A DNA stretch of 64,000 bases from Achromobacter sp. HZ34 (lineage in GTDB: Bacteria; Pseudomonadota; Gammaproteobacteria; Burkholderiales; Burkholderiaceae_B). This document shows, piece after piece, positions 35,655-44,704 of this stretch. The notes under the pieces were generated by a model that saw nothing but the letters and a program-made list of their open reading frames with translations, was not told where the DNA came from and ran no database searches. Each line of letters opens with the position of its first letter. The stretch's first letter is position 1. Position numbers and translations under genes: made by a program. Location: positions 744,001-808,000 of the forward strand of contig NZ_NJIX01000001.1 in NCBI RefSeq assembly GCF_002209485.1, read 5' to 3'.

Positions 35655-37397
35655 TTACGCTTCGGCATCCCGGTAATAGGGCAGCTTGGACATGTGCCCG
35701 ATGCCTGGATTCAGGCAATTGCACGGATCCAGTCCCTGGTAGAACGCGCGCAGGGCCGGCTTGGCGTCGTACAGATGGCCGACGTTGTGCTCGGCCGGAT
35801 ACTCGGCGCCGCGTTCGTCCAGCACGCGCCACATCGCGTGTTCCAGCGCCAGGCAATCCTCGCCCTTGCGGACGATGTAGTCCTGGTGGAAGACGTAGCA
35901 GAAGAAGTGGCCGTAATAGAGCTTGATCGCGATGCCACGTTCCATCTCGGCGGGCAGGCGTTCCACCCAATCCTGGTCGTTGCGGCGCAAAGCGATGTCC
36001 AGCGCCACGATGTCCTCGACCTCATCCGGATGCATGGCCCGGTAACGCACAGCGGCCCCGGCCGCGGCGAAACGATGCAGGAAGGCCTTGCGCCCTTCCT
36101 CGGCGTCGCACAGGAAGAAGTCGCCACGGCCTGCGTCGCTGCCGCGCGCGGCGAAGTACGCGCTCAGGTAGTCGCGCGTCTCTTCCACGCTGTCGGCGGA
36201 TACCTTCAGCATCAGGTGGTGCTCGTAGCGCTGCCGGAAATCCTTCATGCGGGCAGGCAGATGGCTGGGAAACCAGCGGCTTGCCGCCTGCATCAGGCGA
36301 TCGGTGAAATTGCGTGGCAGCCAGCTGAAGCGTTCGAAGAACGCGTCGCAGCGGCTTTTCATGCCGAACAGGGCCGGCAGGCGCTGCGTGCCCAGATGCT
36401 CGATCAGCAGGAACATATCCTTGCCGTAGCGCTCGGCGATGTCATAGGCGTCGCGGTGCAGATACTCCCCGGCGATGGGCAACTGGGAGAAATTCTTCAG
36501 CATATGGCGCCGGATCCCGGTCAGATCCTCGGCGCGATTGGTACCGATGTAGAACACCCGCGCGCCGGCCTCGATCGGGAAGGTATCCAGCCGCACCGCG
36601 AAAACCATCAGCTTGCCGGCCGAGCCCGATGCCTCGCGCAGCCGCAGGGGATCGGCGTTGTAGCGGGCCGGTGTGGCTGCGTCGATATCCCGTACGTGGG
36701 CGCCGTAGCCCTGGTCGGAAGCCGCCCCCTCGCCGTGCTGGATGGCCTCAGGCGGCAATTCGCCCCTGTCCAGTTGCGCCAGCATGGATAGCGCCTCCGT
36801 CTCCAGTCCAATTCCCAGGTGGTTGACCAGCGCCAGCCGGCCCTGCGCGTCGACCTGTGCGTAGAGCGCCAGTTCCGTATACGCGGGGCCGCGCCGTACC
36901 AGCGAACCGCCGGAGTTGTTGCAGACGCCGCCGATCACGGAAGCACCGATGCATGAGGAACCGATCACCGAGTGCGGCTCGCGGCCCAGGGGCTTGAGCG
37001 TCTTCTCCAACTGGTCCAGCGTGGCGCCTGGCAGGCACACCACCTGGCGGCCCTCGTCGATGACATACACCTTGCGCAGGCGCGCCGTGCTGATGATGAC
37101 GACCGGCCGGCCATAGTCCGTGCCGTCAGGGGTGGAACCGCCCGTCAAACCCGTGTTGGACGCCTGGGCGATCACGGCCACGCCGGCCTTCACGCAGGCT
37201 TGCAGCACCTGCCACATTTCCACCAGGGTGCCTGGCCGCAGCACCGCCAGCGCGGCGCCCTCGCCGAAGCGAAAGCCGCGCCGATAGCGGCGCGTCGCGG
37301 CCGCATTCGTCAGTACGTGGGACGCACCCAATATGCCCCGGCAAGTCTCGATCAACGCCGCCGTATCGCCCATCGGCGCGTGCACTGTGTCCTTCAC
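35655..37397 (-). CDS. dld: Quinone-dependent D-lactate dehydrogenase
   Basis: A 580-residue FAD protein. The FAD-binding PCMH domain (about 45-225) has ALAVLRPGTLVEMWQVLQAC, QASNTGLTGGSTPDG and SVIGSSCIGASVIGGVCNNS; the rest is the membrane-associated D-lactate dehydrogenase domain ending AEHNVGHLYDAKPALRAFYQ and LDPCNCLNPGIGHM. It oxidises D-lactate to pyruvate at the cytoplasmic membrane and passes electrons to quinone. Start GTG 37397 has AGAGGG upstream. Length matches E. coli Dld (571). Repeats of TGCATATT lie directly upstream, after the ribbon-helix-helix gene. A lactate permease gene is present 17 kb away (52477). Confidence 0.92.
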   Translation of the reverse strand: MKDTVHAPMGDTAALIETCRGILGASHVLTNAAATRRYRRGFRFGEGAALAVLRPGTLVEMWQVLQACVKAGVAVIAQASNTGLTGGSTPDGTDYGRPVVIISTARLRKVYVIDEGRQVVCLPGATLDQLEKTLKPLGREPHSVIGSSCIGASVIGGVCNNSGGSLVRRGPAYTELALYAQVDAQGRLALVNHLGIGLETEALSMLAQLDRGELPPEAIQHGEGAASDQGYGAHVRDIDAATPARYNADPLRLREASGSAGKLMVFAVRLDTFPIEAGARVFYIGTNRAEDLTGIRRHMLKNFSQLPIAGEYLHRDAYDIAERYGKDMFLLIEHLGTQRLPALFGMKSRCDAFFERFSWLPRNFTDRLMQAASRWFPSHLPARMKDFRQRYEHHLMLKVSADSVEETRDYLSAYFAARGSDAGRGDFFLCDAEEGRKAFLHRFAAAGAAVRYRAMHPDEVEDIVALDIALRRNDQDWVERLPAEMERGIAIKLYYGHFFCYVFHQDYIVRKGEDCLALEHAMWRVLDERGAEYPAEHNVGHLYDAKPALRAFYQGLDPCNCLNPGIGHMSKLPYYRDAEA

Positions 37398-37409
37398 TTC
37401 GTGTCCCTC

Positions 37410-37509
37410 TGCATATTGTTTTGCATATTCTGCTGCATTCCCCCTACGTGTTCCTCTGCCTGTCGCTTTGCATGTTCTTCTTCATTTACCTCCGCGACTC
37501 CTGCATATT
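37410..37509. promoter_or_regulatory. TGCATATT direct-repeat array upstream of dld
   Basis: TGCATATT occurs at 37410, 37422 and 37502, with variants TGCATTCC at 37434 and TGCATGTT at 37469. The first three are spaced exactly 12 bp apart and sit immediately upstream of the dld ribosome site. Such helical-phase direct repeats are the usual target of ribbon-helix-helix repressors; one is encoded just upstream on the same strand. Confidence 0.55.
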
Positions 37510-37522
37510 CACTTGCCACTGC

Positions 37523-37885
37523 TCACCCCGCCCTCACCACCATCGGCTGGAAATGCCGGGACGTTTCGCGCGTGGGCGTGGGCACGGGCGCGTCCAGGCG
37601 CTCCCTACCTGCTTCCCGCTGCGCGCCCTGCGACAGGTAGCGCAGGCAGCACACCCGCAGGAAGGACGCGAAGCTCATGGTCATCTCGCCATGGCGGGCC
37701 AGCAGTTCGTCATGCAGCTTGATGGCGAACTGGTTGGTGGTCAGTCCTTCCCGCTCGGCAATCTCCTGCAGCACGTCCCAGAACAGGTTTTCCAGCCTTA
37801 CCGTCGTCACCACCCCATGGATACGCAGGGAGCGGGTACGCGATTCATAAAGTATGGGATCCGTATTGACGTAGATCTTGCACAT
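37523..37885 (-). CDS. Ribbon-helix-helix domain protein
   Basis: A 120-residue protein. Residues about 1-75 read as a ribbon-helix-helix fold of the RHH_4 type: SRTRSLRIHGVVTTVRLENL forms the strand that enters the DNA groove, followed by two helices (FWDVLQEIAEREGLTTNQFA and IKLHDELLARHGEMTMSFAS). The tail is Arg/Pro-rich. AAGGAG lies before the ATG. It sits between the GMC oxidoreductase and dld genes in the same direction, and its small size and position suggest a local repressor. The TGCATATT array before dld is a candidate target. Its real target is not proved. Confidence 0.82.
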   Translation of the reverse strand: MCKIYVNTDPILYESRTRSLRIHGVVTTVRLENLFWDVLQEIAEREGLTTNQFAIKLHDELLARHGEMTMSFASFLRVCCLRYLSQGAQREAGRERLDAPVPTPTRETSRHFQPMVVRAG

Positions 37886-37979
37886 GTCTCACTCCTTGGA
37901 AGTGGATGCGGCGACTGCAATCATAAGCCACGGCGCCAGCCCCCGGGGAGGGAACGACCGGCGGCCGTGGCGGCGCCTT

Positions 37980-39578
37980 TCAAATGGCGCGCTGCTTCAT
38001 CTGCCCGGCGATGAAGTCCGCCTGCCGGATCGCCAGCGTGACGATGGTCAGCGTGGGATTCTCCGCCGCCCCCGTCGTGAACTGGCTGCCGTCCGACACG
38101 AACAGGTTGGGAATGTCATGCGTCTGCCCGTACTTGTTCACCACGCCATCCTCCGGCCGCGTACTCATGCGCGCGGTACCCAGATTATGGGTCGAAGGAT
38201 ACGGCGGCACGCGGTACACGTCCACGGCATCCACCGCCTTGTACAGCGCCTCGGACTGCCTGAAGGCATGTTCGCGCATGGCATTGTCGTTGGCGTGGTC
38301 GTCGAAATGGACATTGGCCACCGGCAGCCCGTATTGATCCTTGAGTTCGCTGTCCAGGGTCACCCGGTTATCCGCGCGCGGCATGTCCTCGCCGACGATC
38401 CACAGCCCGGCCGTGTAGGCATACTGGTCCATCGCATGGGTGAAGTCCGCCCCCCAGGCGCCCGGCTTGAGGAAGGCCGCATAGAACGGCAAGCCCAGGG
38501 ATATGGTCTCCAGATGGTAGCCACCGGCGAAGCCACGCTTGGGATCGTGGCGCGCTTCGTCCTCGACGATGCCCGCCATGACCGTCCCTTTATACATATC
38601 GACCTTGTCCTTGAAGGTCGCGTACACGGAACCGGTGGTGTGCCGCATATAGTTGCGCCCCACCTGATCCGACGAGTTCGCCAAGCCATGCGCGAACTTG
38701 CCCGACTGCGAATTCAGCAGCAGGCGCGGCGTTTCTATCGAGTTGCCGGCGATGGCCACCACGCGCGCTTTCTGTTTCTGCAGCTTGCCCTGGCTATCGT
38801 AATAGACCACGGCGTTGGCGCGGCCGCGCTCGTCGTGCTCGATGCGCGCCACATGCGCTTCGGTCCGCAGTTCCGCATGCCCGGTGACGATGGCGCGAGG
38901 CAGTTCCGTGTAGAGCGTGGACCACTTCGCGCCGAATCTACAGCCCTGGAAACAGAAGCCGCGCTGGTAGCAATGCGGCCTGTCGTCCTGCGGCACGCTG
39001 TTGATGGCCATATGGCCGGTATTCACATGCTTGTAGCCGATCTTCTCCGCCCCCGCATGGAAGATCTTGAAGTTGTTGTTGCCCGGCAGGCCCGGCGCGC
39101 CATTGGTGCGCGTCACGCCCAATTTCTTTTCGGCCCGCGCGTAATAGGGATCCAGTTCCTCGCGCGTCAGCGGCCAGTCCAGCAAGGTCGCGCCCGGGAT
39201 GTCGCCATACGTGCTGCGCGCCTTGAATTCGTAAGGCTGGATGCGCAGACTGGCGCCAGCCCAGTGCACCGACGTTCCGCCCACGGTCTTGCAGATCCAG
39301 GCCGGCAGATTGGGAAAGTCCTTGGCCAGTTGGTACGAACCCGAAGAACGGCGCTTGTCCAGCCACGCGAGTTGCATGAAGGAGCCCCATTCATCGGTCA
39401 GGAAATCGGCCCGCGTATGCAGCTTGCCGGCCTCCAGGATCACTACGTTGACGCCCTGTTGCGCCAATTCATTGGCCAGGGTGCCGCCGCCCGCGCCCGA
39501 CCCGATGATGACCACCACCTGGTCGTCGTCCAGGGCGAACGTCTTGCCTTGCTGGCCTTGCAGATCGGCTTCTGACAT
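37980..39578 (-). CDS. GMC-family oxidoreductase (FAD, alcohol/sugar dehydrogenase large subunit)
   Basis: A 532-residue FAD enzyme. The ADP-binding fold is near the N-terminus (VVVIIGSGAGGGTLANELAQ), followed by GGTSVHWAGASLRIQPYEFK, CFQGCRFGAKWSTLYTELPR and the C-terminal catalytic HNLGTARMS and NPTLTIVTLAIRQADFIAG blocks of the glucose-methanol-choline family. ATG 39578 has CAGGAG 8 bases upstream; an earlier ATG at 39599 is less well placed. It follows the small-subunit gene by 17 bp, so together they look like a periplasm-facing membrane-linked dehydrogenase, with export of the large subunit probably by piggy-back on the Tat-exported small subunit. The usual third, multi-heme cytochrome subunit is not encoded here. 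Substrate unknown. Confidence 0.9.
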   Translation of the reverse strand: MSEADLQGQQGKTFALDDDQVVVIIGSGAGGGTLANELAQQGVNVVILEAGKLHTRADFLTDEWGSFMQLAWLDKRRSSGSYQLAKDFPNLPAWICKTVGGTSVHWAGASLRIQPYEFKARSTYGDIPGATLLDWPLTREELDPYYARAEKKLGVTRTNGAPGLPGNNNFKIFHAGAEKIGYKHVNTGHMAINSVPQDDRPHCYQRGFCFQGCRFGAKWSTLYTELPRAIVTGHAELRTEAHVARIEHDERGRANAVVYYDSQGKLQKQKARVVAIAGNSIETPRLLLNSQSGKFAHGLANSSDQVGRNYMRHTTGSVYATFKDKVDMYKGTVMAGIVEDEARHDPKRGFAGGYHLETISLGLPFYAAFLKPGAWGADFTHAMDQYAYTAGLWIVGEDMPRADNRVTLDSELKDQYGLPVANVHFDDHANDNAMREHAFRQSEALYKAVDAVDVYRVPPYPSTHNLGTARMSTRPEDGVVNKYGQTHDIPNLFVSDGSQFTTGAAENPTLTIVTLAIRQADFIAGQMKQRAI

Positions 39579-39595
39579 GTCTGTTCTCCTGGAGG

Positions 39596-40177
39596 TCAAT
39601 TCGCCGGAACCGGGCCGCCGTCCTGCGCGGGCGGATCGGGCAGCCAGGCCAGGGCGTTGAAGCCCGTGAGCAGATAGCCGCCATCGCCCGCGTTGGCGCC
39701 GTAGCCGAAATGCGCATAGGCCAGCGGGTTCGAGTACAAGGACACCACGGCGGTCGAACGCACCGTCTCGAAGAATGGCGTGCCGGCCAATGCGGCCACG
39801 TCACGGTCCTGGTCCGCGGTGGACCGCTTCGCCCAGTCACCCTGCCCCATGCCGTCGAGCTTCTGCACGCCGGCGGCAAACTGCGCCTGCAGTACGGCGT
39901 CGGCCGCGGCTTTGCCGTCGAGGTCCTTCACCACCAGCGCATACACCGCGTCGTCCAGCGTGGCGTGCGGGAAGATGCGTTTTGCCAGGGCCAGCAGGAC
40001 GTCGCCCTGATGCGAGTCCAGGCGCTTGAGTTCCAGCGCCCACGCTTGGCTGGGTGCCAGGGCGGCCAGCGTGGAAGACAGCGCCAGGGTGCCGAACAGC
40101 AGCCCCGTGCCTTTCAGCCATTCACGCCGCGTCAGCCGCACGCCTGCGACGGCGAGCGGAATCGTCGTTGATTTCAT
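39596..40177 (-). CDS. Gluconate 2-dehydrogenase subunit 3-like, Tat-exported small subunit
   Basis: A 193-residue protein with a twin-arginine signal (LTRREWLKGTGLLFGTLALS, RR at about 16-17) and a mature helical domain containing LLALAKRIFPHATLDDAVYA and NPLAYAHFGY, typical of gluconate/sorbitol dehydrogenase small subunits. It acts as the partner and export escort of the GMC large subunit encoded immediately downstream. Length normal. The upstream 181-bp gap carries a 7-bp hairpin (40243-40260) but no visible gene. Confidence 0.85.
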   Translation of the reverse strand: MKSTTIPLAVAGVRLTRREWLKGTGLLFGTLALSSTLAALAPSQAWALELKRLDSHQGDVLLALAKRIFPHATLDDAVYALVVKDLDGKAAADAVLQAQFAAGVQKLDGMGQGDWAKRSTADQDRDVAALAGTPFFETVRSTAVVSLYSNPLAYAHFGYGANAGDGGYLLTGFNALAWLPDPPAQDGGPVPAN

Positions 40178-40242
40178 TTTTGTCTCCTTCCCTCTATCGG
40201 GTACCGGGTGATGCCCCGGATTTGTGGATTCGTTCTCTGTCG

Positions 40243-40260
40243 CGGTAACCGGCGTTACCG
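40243..40260. other. Inverted repeat upstream of the GMC operon
   Basis: CGGTAAC (40243-40249) and GTTACCG (40254-40260) form a perfect 7-bp stem with a CGGC loop, between the end of the pfpI-like gene and the start of the dehydrogenase small-subunit gene (both leftward). No T-run follows, so it may be an operator or a weak terminator. Confidence 0.35.
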
Positions 40261-40358
40261 GCGGCGCCCCCTACCGGTGATGCCCATGCCGTTCCAGCCC
40301 CTCCAGGTCGCGCACGCGGATCATCGTGTGGATGAGCTTCGCCATGCTCGCTGCCCCC

Positions 40359-40937
40359 TCAATGGGTGATGCGCGTGCCCAGCAGCGCCAGGAACTGGGC
40401 GATCCAGTTGCTGTGGGCCGTCCACGCCGGCGCCGTGACGAACTGTCCGTCGGTCACGGCATCGGGCCAGGCCAGGTCGACGAACTCGGCGTGGGCCAGG
40501 CGCACCTCGGGCGCACATGCGGGGTAGGCCGATATCTTTTTGCCTTCGATGACACCCGCCGCGGCCAGTATCTGCGCGCCATGGCAGACCGCGGCGATGG
40601 GCTTGCCGGCGCCGGCGAATTCACGCACCAGGTCCAGCACCCGGGCGTTCAGGCGCAGATATTCCGGCGCCCGCCCGCCGGGAATCAGCAAGGCGTCATA
40701 GCTGGCGCTGTCGACGGTGGCGAAATCGGCGTTCAGGGTGAAGTTGTGGCCGCGCTTCTCGCTATAAGTCTGGTCACCTTCGAAATCGTGGATGGCGGTG
40801 CGAATCTGGTCGCCGGACTTCTTGTCAGGCGTGACGACGTCCACGGCATGGCCGACCGCCCCCAAGGCCTGCACCGGCACCATCAGCTCGTAGTCCTCGA
40901 CGTAGTCGCCCGCCAATACCAATATCTTCTTGGCCAT
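40359..40937 (-). CDS. DJ-1/PfpI family protein
   Basis: A 192-residue single-domain PfpI-type protein: [20 protein letters not shown] at the N-terminus, [20 protein letters not shown] and the nucleophile elbow IAAVCHGAQ with Cys118-His119. Relatives have been described as cysteine peptidases, glyoxalase/deglycase-like enzymes and stress proteins. Cytoplasmic, no signal. Divergent from the MHS transporter gene across 271 bp. Activity cannot be predicted more narrowly. Confidence 0.9.
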   Translation of the reverse strand: MAKKILVLAGDYVEDYELMVPVQALGAVGHAVDVVTPDKKSGDQIRTAIHDFEGDQTYSEKRGHNFTLNADFATVDSASYDALLIPGGRAPEYLRLNARVLDLVREFAGAGKPIAAVCHGAQILAAAGVIEGKKISAYPACAPEVRLAHAEFVDLAWPDAVTDGQFVTAPAWTAHSNWIAQFLALLGTRITH

Positions 40938-41123
40938 CGCTGTCTCCTGTTCTTCATGAATGAACCGGTGGGTACGACCACCGTGGAGAAAGTCTAGTCA
41001 GGCTGCGTGGGGAACGGGTAATAGCAGGTTAAATTGCCATCAAGGTTTTCACTAGGACGGATGATCTACGGGTCTACCCCTATAAACCAGGGTTATCCCT
41101 CATAAGTCAAACAAATGGCGAAA

Positions 41124-41147
41124 ATAAGAAATCAGAATTTTTCTTAT
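41124..41147. promoter_or_regulatory. Perfect dyad upstream of the MHS transporter operon
   Basis: ATAAGAAA (41124-41131) and TTTCTTAT (41140-41147) form a perfect 8-bp inverted repeat with an 8-base spacer, 61 bp before the transporter ATG in an unusually AT-rich stretch. It fits a LysR-type operator; the last gene of the operon encodes a LysR protein. Confidence 0.55.
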
Positions 41148-41208
41148 ACGAATCGCAGGCGTATAACGAAGCCCTTCAACGCCTAAACACGACTTCCGAG
41201 AGATAAAC

Positions 41209-42546
41209 ATGCGGGGAAACTCCACCAGCACCGCGACCACGCACCAGCCCGTGCGCGCGTCGGCCGCCGCCTTCGTCGGCACCATGATCGAGTGGTACGA
41301 CTTCTACATCTACGCCACCGCGGCTGCCCTGGTTTTCGGCAAGCTGTTCTTCCCGTCGGCTGACGGCTTCTACGGCACCCTGGCCTCGCTCGGCACCTTC
41401 GCCGTGGGCTTCTTCGCCCGTCCGCTGGGCGGCGCGCTGTTCGGACATATCGGCGACCGCATCGGCCGCAAGAAATCCCTGGTCATCACCATGTTGATGA
41501 TGGGCCTGGTGACCATCTTCATCGGGCTGCTGCCCACCTATTCCAGCATCGGCATCTGGGCGCCGGTGCTGCTGGTGCTGCTGCGCGTGATCCAGGGTAT
41601 CGCCGTGGGCGGTGAATGGGGCGGCGCGGTGCTGATGGCGGGCGAGCATTCCCCCGACAAGAACAAGCGCGCCTTCTTCGCATCGTTCGCCCAACTGGGC
41701 AGCCCCGCGGGCCTGATCCTGTCGACCATCATGTTCAAGGTCATGACGGGCATGGGCGACGAGGTTTTCCTCAGCTGGGGCTGGCGCGTGCCTTTCCTGT
41801 TCTCGGCCGTGCTGCTGGTGGTCGGCTTCATCATCCGCCTGAGCGTGAATGAGTCGCCCGACTTCCTGAAGGAACAGGAGGTCCAGGCCAAGCGCCAGCG
41901 CGCCGAACAGACGCCGCTGCTGGAAGTGCTGACCGGCGCGCCCGGCCTGCTGGCCCTGGCCGTCGGCGCCAACGTACTGGGTATCGCCGGCTTCTACTTC
42001 ACCAACACCTTCATGATCGCGTACACCACGCAGTACCTGCACATGAGCCGCGCGGTGATCCTGGACTGCCTGCTGGTCGTGTCCGTCATGCAGTTCTGCA
42101 TCACGCCGCTGTCGGCCTGGATCGCCTACCGCATCGGCAATCTGCGTTTCCTCGCCGTCACCGCCTTTCTGTCCATGTTCACGCCTTACGCCATGTTCAC
42201 GCTGGTGGACAAGGGCTCGCTGCTTGCCATCACGACCGGCGTGGGCATCGCCGTGCTGTTCATGAGCGCGTTCTATGCCGTGATCGCCGGTTATGTCAGC
42301 GACTGCTTCCCTACCCGCATCCGCTACACCGGCATCTCCATGGCGTATCAGTTGTCGGGCGCCATCTTCGGCGGCCTGACGCCGCTGCTGGGCACCATCC
42401 TGGCGGAAAAATTCAAGGGCGACTGGATGCCGCTCGCCCTGCTGTTCACGATCATCTCGTTGCTGTCGCTGGTTTCCGTGCTGGGCCTGAATGCCCGGCG
42501 CCAGCAAGGCAGCACCGCATTGCAATATGGGAGCAACCAGGCATGA
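41209..42546 (+). CDS. MHS-family MFS metabolite:proton symporter
   Basis: A 445-residue inner-membrane carrier with 12 predicted helices. The start ASAAAFVGTMIEWYDFYIYA is typical of the metabolite:H+ symporter family (citrate, alpha-ketoglutarate, proline/betaine, shikimate carriers), as is the loop FGHIGDRIGRKKSLVITMLM and the later VGGEWGGAVLMAGEH. It is first in an operon with an acetylpolyamine-amidohydrolase-like gene (4-base overlap, ATGA) and a LysR gene. By context it may import the acetylated amine that the next protein deacetylates; this is inference. Confidence 0.92.
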   Translation: MRGNSTSTATTHQPVRASAAAFVGTMIEWYDFYIYATAAALVFGKLFFPSADGFYGTLASLGTFAVGFFARPLGGALFGHIGDRIGRKKSLVITMLMMGLVTIFIGLLPTYSSIGIWAPVLLVLLRVIQGIAVGGEWGGAVLMAGEHSPDKNKRAFFASFAQLGSPAGLILSTIMFKVMTGMGDEVFLSWGWRVPFLFSAVLLVVGFIIRLSVNESPDFLKEQEVQAKRQRAEQTPLLEVLTGAPGLLALAVGANVLGIAGFYFTNTFMIAYTTQYLHMSRAVILDCLLVVSVMQFCITPLSAWIAYRIGNLRFLAVTAFLSMFTPYAMFTLVDKGSLLAITTGVGIAVLFMSAFYAVIAGYVSDCFPTRIRYTGISMAYQLSGAIFGGLTPLLGTILAEKFKGDWMPLALLFTIISLLSLVSVLGLNARRQQGSTALQYGSNQA

Positions 42547-43562
42547 AGGCCTATTTCCACGAAGACCAGAAACTGCATCATCCGCAGACCTATTTCTCGC
42601 GCGGCAAGATGCGTACGCCGCAGGAGATCCCCGCGCGCCTGGACGGCCTGGTGGGCGCCGCCCGCAAGCTGGGTTTCGACGTGCAGGCGCCGGCCGACCA
42701 CGGCGCCGGCCCGATCGCGGCGGTGCACTCCCTGGACTATCTGCGCTTCCTGCAAGACGCCCACGCCATGTGGAAGCAGTTGCCCGGCGACTGGGGCGAC
42801 GAGGTGGTCTCCAATGTGTTCGTGCGCGAACGCAATGCCCTGCGCGGCGTGCTGGCCCAGGCGGCGCGCTATCTGGCCGATGGCAGTTGCCCGGTCGGTC
42901 CCAATACCTGGCAATCGGCCTACTGGGCAGCGCAGTGCGCCATCGCCAGCGCCGAGGACCTGCTCGCAGGCCAGCGCCAGTCCTACGCCCTGTGCCGTCC
43001 GCCCGGCCACCACGCGCGCCGCGATGCAGCCGGCGGCTTCTGCTATCTGAACAACGCCGCCATCGCCGCGCAGCATCTGCGCCAGAAGTACGGCAAGGTG
43101 GCCATCCTGGATACTGACATGCACCACGGCCAGGGCATCCAGGAGATCTTCTACGAACGCAGCGACGTGCTGTATGTGTCGATCCACGGCGACCCGGAGA
43201 ATTTCTATCCGGTGGTCGCCGGCTACGAGGACGAACGCGGCGCCGGCGCCGGCTACGGGTACAACATCAACCTGCCGATGCCGCACGGGTCGCCGGAGTC
43301 GGTGTTCTTCGACAAGCTGACGCAGGCGCGCAAGGCCATCGAGCTGTTCCAGCCTGATGCCCTGGTGCTGTCGCTGGGCTTCGATATCTTCGAGAAGGAT
43401 CCGCAGGCGATGGTCGCCGTCACCGAGGACGGTTTCGAAAGACTGGGACGCGTCGTCGGCGACTTCAAGCTGCCGACCGCCATCATCCAGGAAGGCGGCT
43501 ACTATATCGAAGGGCTGGAATCCAACGCCAGGCGCTTCTTTACCGGCCTGGCTGCTGCTTGA
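42543..43562 (+). CDS. Histone deacetylase-family protein (acetylpolyamine amidohydrolase-like)
   Basis: A 339-residue zinc amidohydrolase, the length of bacterial acetylpolyamine amidohydrolases. The catalytic region is intact: LCRPPGHHARRDAAGGFCYL with His156/His157, then the metal motif ILDTDMHHGQGIQE with Asp192 and His194 as zinc ligands, and a later LSLGFDIFEKDPQ giving the third ligand Asp. It removes acetyl groups from small acetylated amines in the cytoplasm. Translationally coupled to the transporter upstream. Acetylpolyamine is the best guess for substrate; other acylated amines are possible. Confidence 0.9.
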   Translation: MKAYFHEDQKLHHPQTYFSRGKMRTPQEIPARLDGLVGAARKLGFDVQAPADHGAGPIAAVHSLDYLRFLQDAHAMWKQLPGDWGDEVVSNVFVRERNALRGVLAQAARYLADGSCPVGPNTWQSAYWAAQCAIASAEDLLAGQRQSYALCRPPGHHARRDAAGGFCYLNNAAIAAQHLRQKYGKVAILDTDMHHGQGIQEIFYERSDVLYVSIHGDPENFYPVVAGYEDERGAGAGYGYNINLPMPHGSPESVFFDKLTQARKAIELFQPDALVLSLGFDIFEKDPQAMVAVTEDGFERLGRVVGDFKLPTAIIQEGGYYIEGLESNARRFFTGLAAA

Positions 43563-43657
43563 CGGGAATCGACCCGGCGCGCGGGATGGATGACGGCCTG
43601 GATGGCGCCCTGGGCACGACTGCCCAGGCGCTGACGACCGACCTCCCGCGCGACCCC

Positions 43658-44635
43658 ATGGCATCTTCTTCGAACCGTCCCGCTTCTTCGTTGCCGCTGG
43701 TGCACGAGCGCATGGACTGGAACCTGCTGCGTACGTTCATGTTCGTGGTACAGGAACGCGGCATCGGACGCGCGGCCAGCGTGTTGCACCTGAGCCAGCC
43801 GGCGGTGAGCCAAGCGCTCAAGCGCCTGGAAGATGCAGTGGGCGGCATGCTGCTGCACCGCCGCAACGGTGAGTTCCGTTTGACGGGGCTGGGTGAAGAG
43901 GTCAATGCCATCGCCCGTGACATGTACGGGACCATGGCGCGCATCGAATCCGCCGCGCTGCAGGACCAGGACACCGCCGAAGTGGCCGGCACGCTGCGCC
44001 TGCTGGTCATGAGCCGCGTGCAGAGTTCGGCCTATGACGATTTTCTGGCGCACTTTCATCGGCGCTATCCCAAGATCGAATTCCAGATCGACGTGCAGCA
44101 GAGCGCGGCCATCCTGGATGCCTTGACCAAGCGCGTGCCGGCGCTGGGCATCTGCCTTTGTCGCAAGCCGGTGGAATCGCTGTACCGGCGCCTGTTCCTG
44201 CGCCATCGCTACGCGGTGGTGTGCGGCCGCCATCATCCGCTGTTTTCCAAGCGGCGCGTGGTGATCGACGATTTACTGGACCAGAACTTCGTCGTGTTCG
44301 CCAGCGACCAGATCGGCGATACGCTGTCACCCTTGACCATCTTCCGCGACCAGCGGGGCTTTACCGGCCGCGTGGTCGGCACGTCGCCGCATATCGAGGA
44401 GTTGCGACGGCTGGTGGTAGCCGGCGTGGGATTGAGCTTTTTTCCCGAGCATCTGATTCGGCAAGACGTTCTTAGCGGCGAGTTGCGCCGTTTGCCGCCG
44501 GAGGAGAGCGTAGCGGAGATCGACGTGTTCCTGGCCTGGCACAAGCAACGCAAGCTGAGCGCGCCGGAGCAGGCCTTCCTGGCGGCCTTCGAGAATTTCC
44601 TGAATCGGACGCCGCTGGAGTCGCGGGCGAATTGA
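43658..44635 (+). CDS. LysR-family transcriptional regulator
   Basis: A LysR regulator of 325 residues from ATG 43658. The helix-turn-helix (MDWNLLRTFMFVVQERGIGR, then LSQPAVSQALKRLEDAVGGM) begins at ATG 43712, which would give a 307-residue protein and is also plausible; a TTG at 43559 overlapping the upstream stop is in frame. None has a convincing ribosome site. The effector domain follows from about 115. As the third gene of the MHS transporter operon it probably regulates its own operon, perhaps through the dyad at 41124-41147. Confidence 0.85.
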   Translation: MASSSNRPASSLPLVHERMDWNLLRTFMFVVQERGIGRAASVLHLSQPAVSQALKRLEDAVGGMLLHRRNGEFRLTGLGEEVNAIARDMYGTMARIESAALQDQDTAEVAGTLRLLVMSRVQSSAYDDFLAHFHRRYPKIEFQIDVQQSAAILDALTKRVPALGICLCRKPVESLYRRLFLRHRYAVVCGRHHPLFSKRRVVIDDLLDQNFVVFASDQIGDTLSPLTIFRDQRGFTGRVVGTSPHIEELRRLVVAGVGLSFFPEHLIRQDVLSGELRRLPPEESVAEIDVFLAWHKQRKLSAPEQAFLAAFENFLNRTPLESRAN

Positions 44636-44704
44636 GGCGCGGGTTGCCCTTTGCTGGCGTTACGCGCCTGCGCCCTCGCGCCGAATCGAGAGAAGGCGTG
44701 AATC

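Noticed and set aside
37878-39575. Long open frame on the plus strand opposite the GMC oxidoreductase gene
   Set aside because: No recognisable motif; the minus strand shows FAD-binding and GMC signatures throughout.
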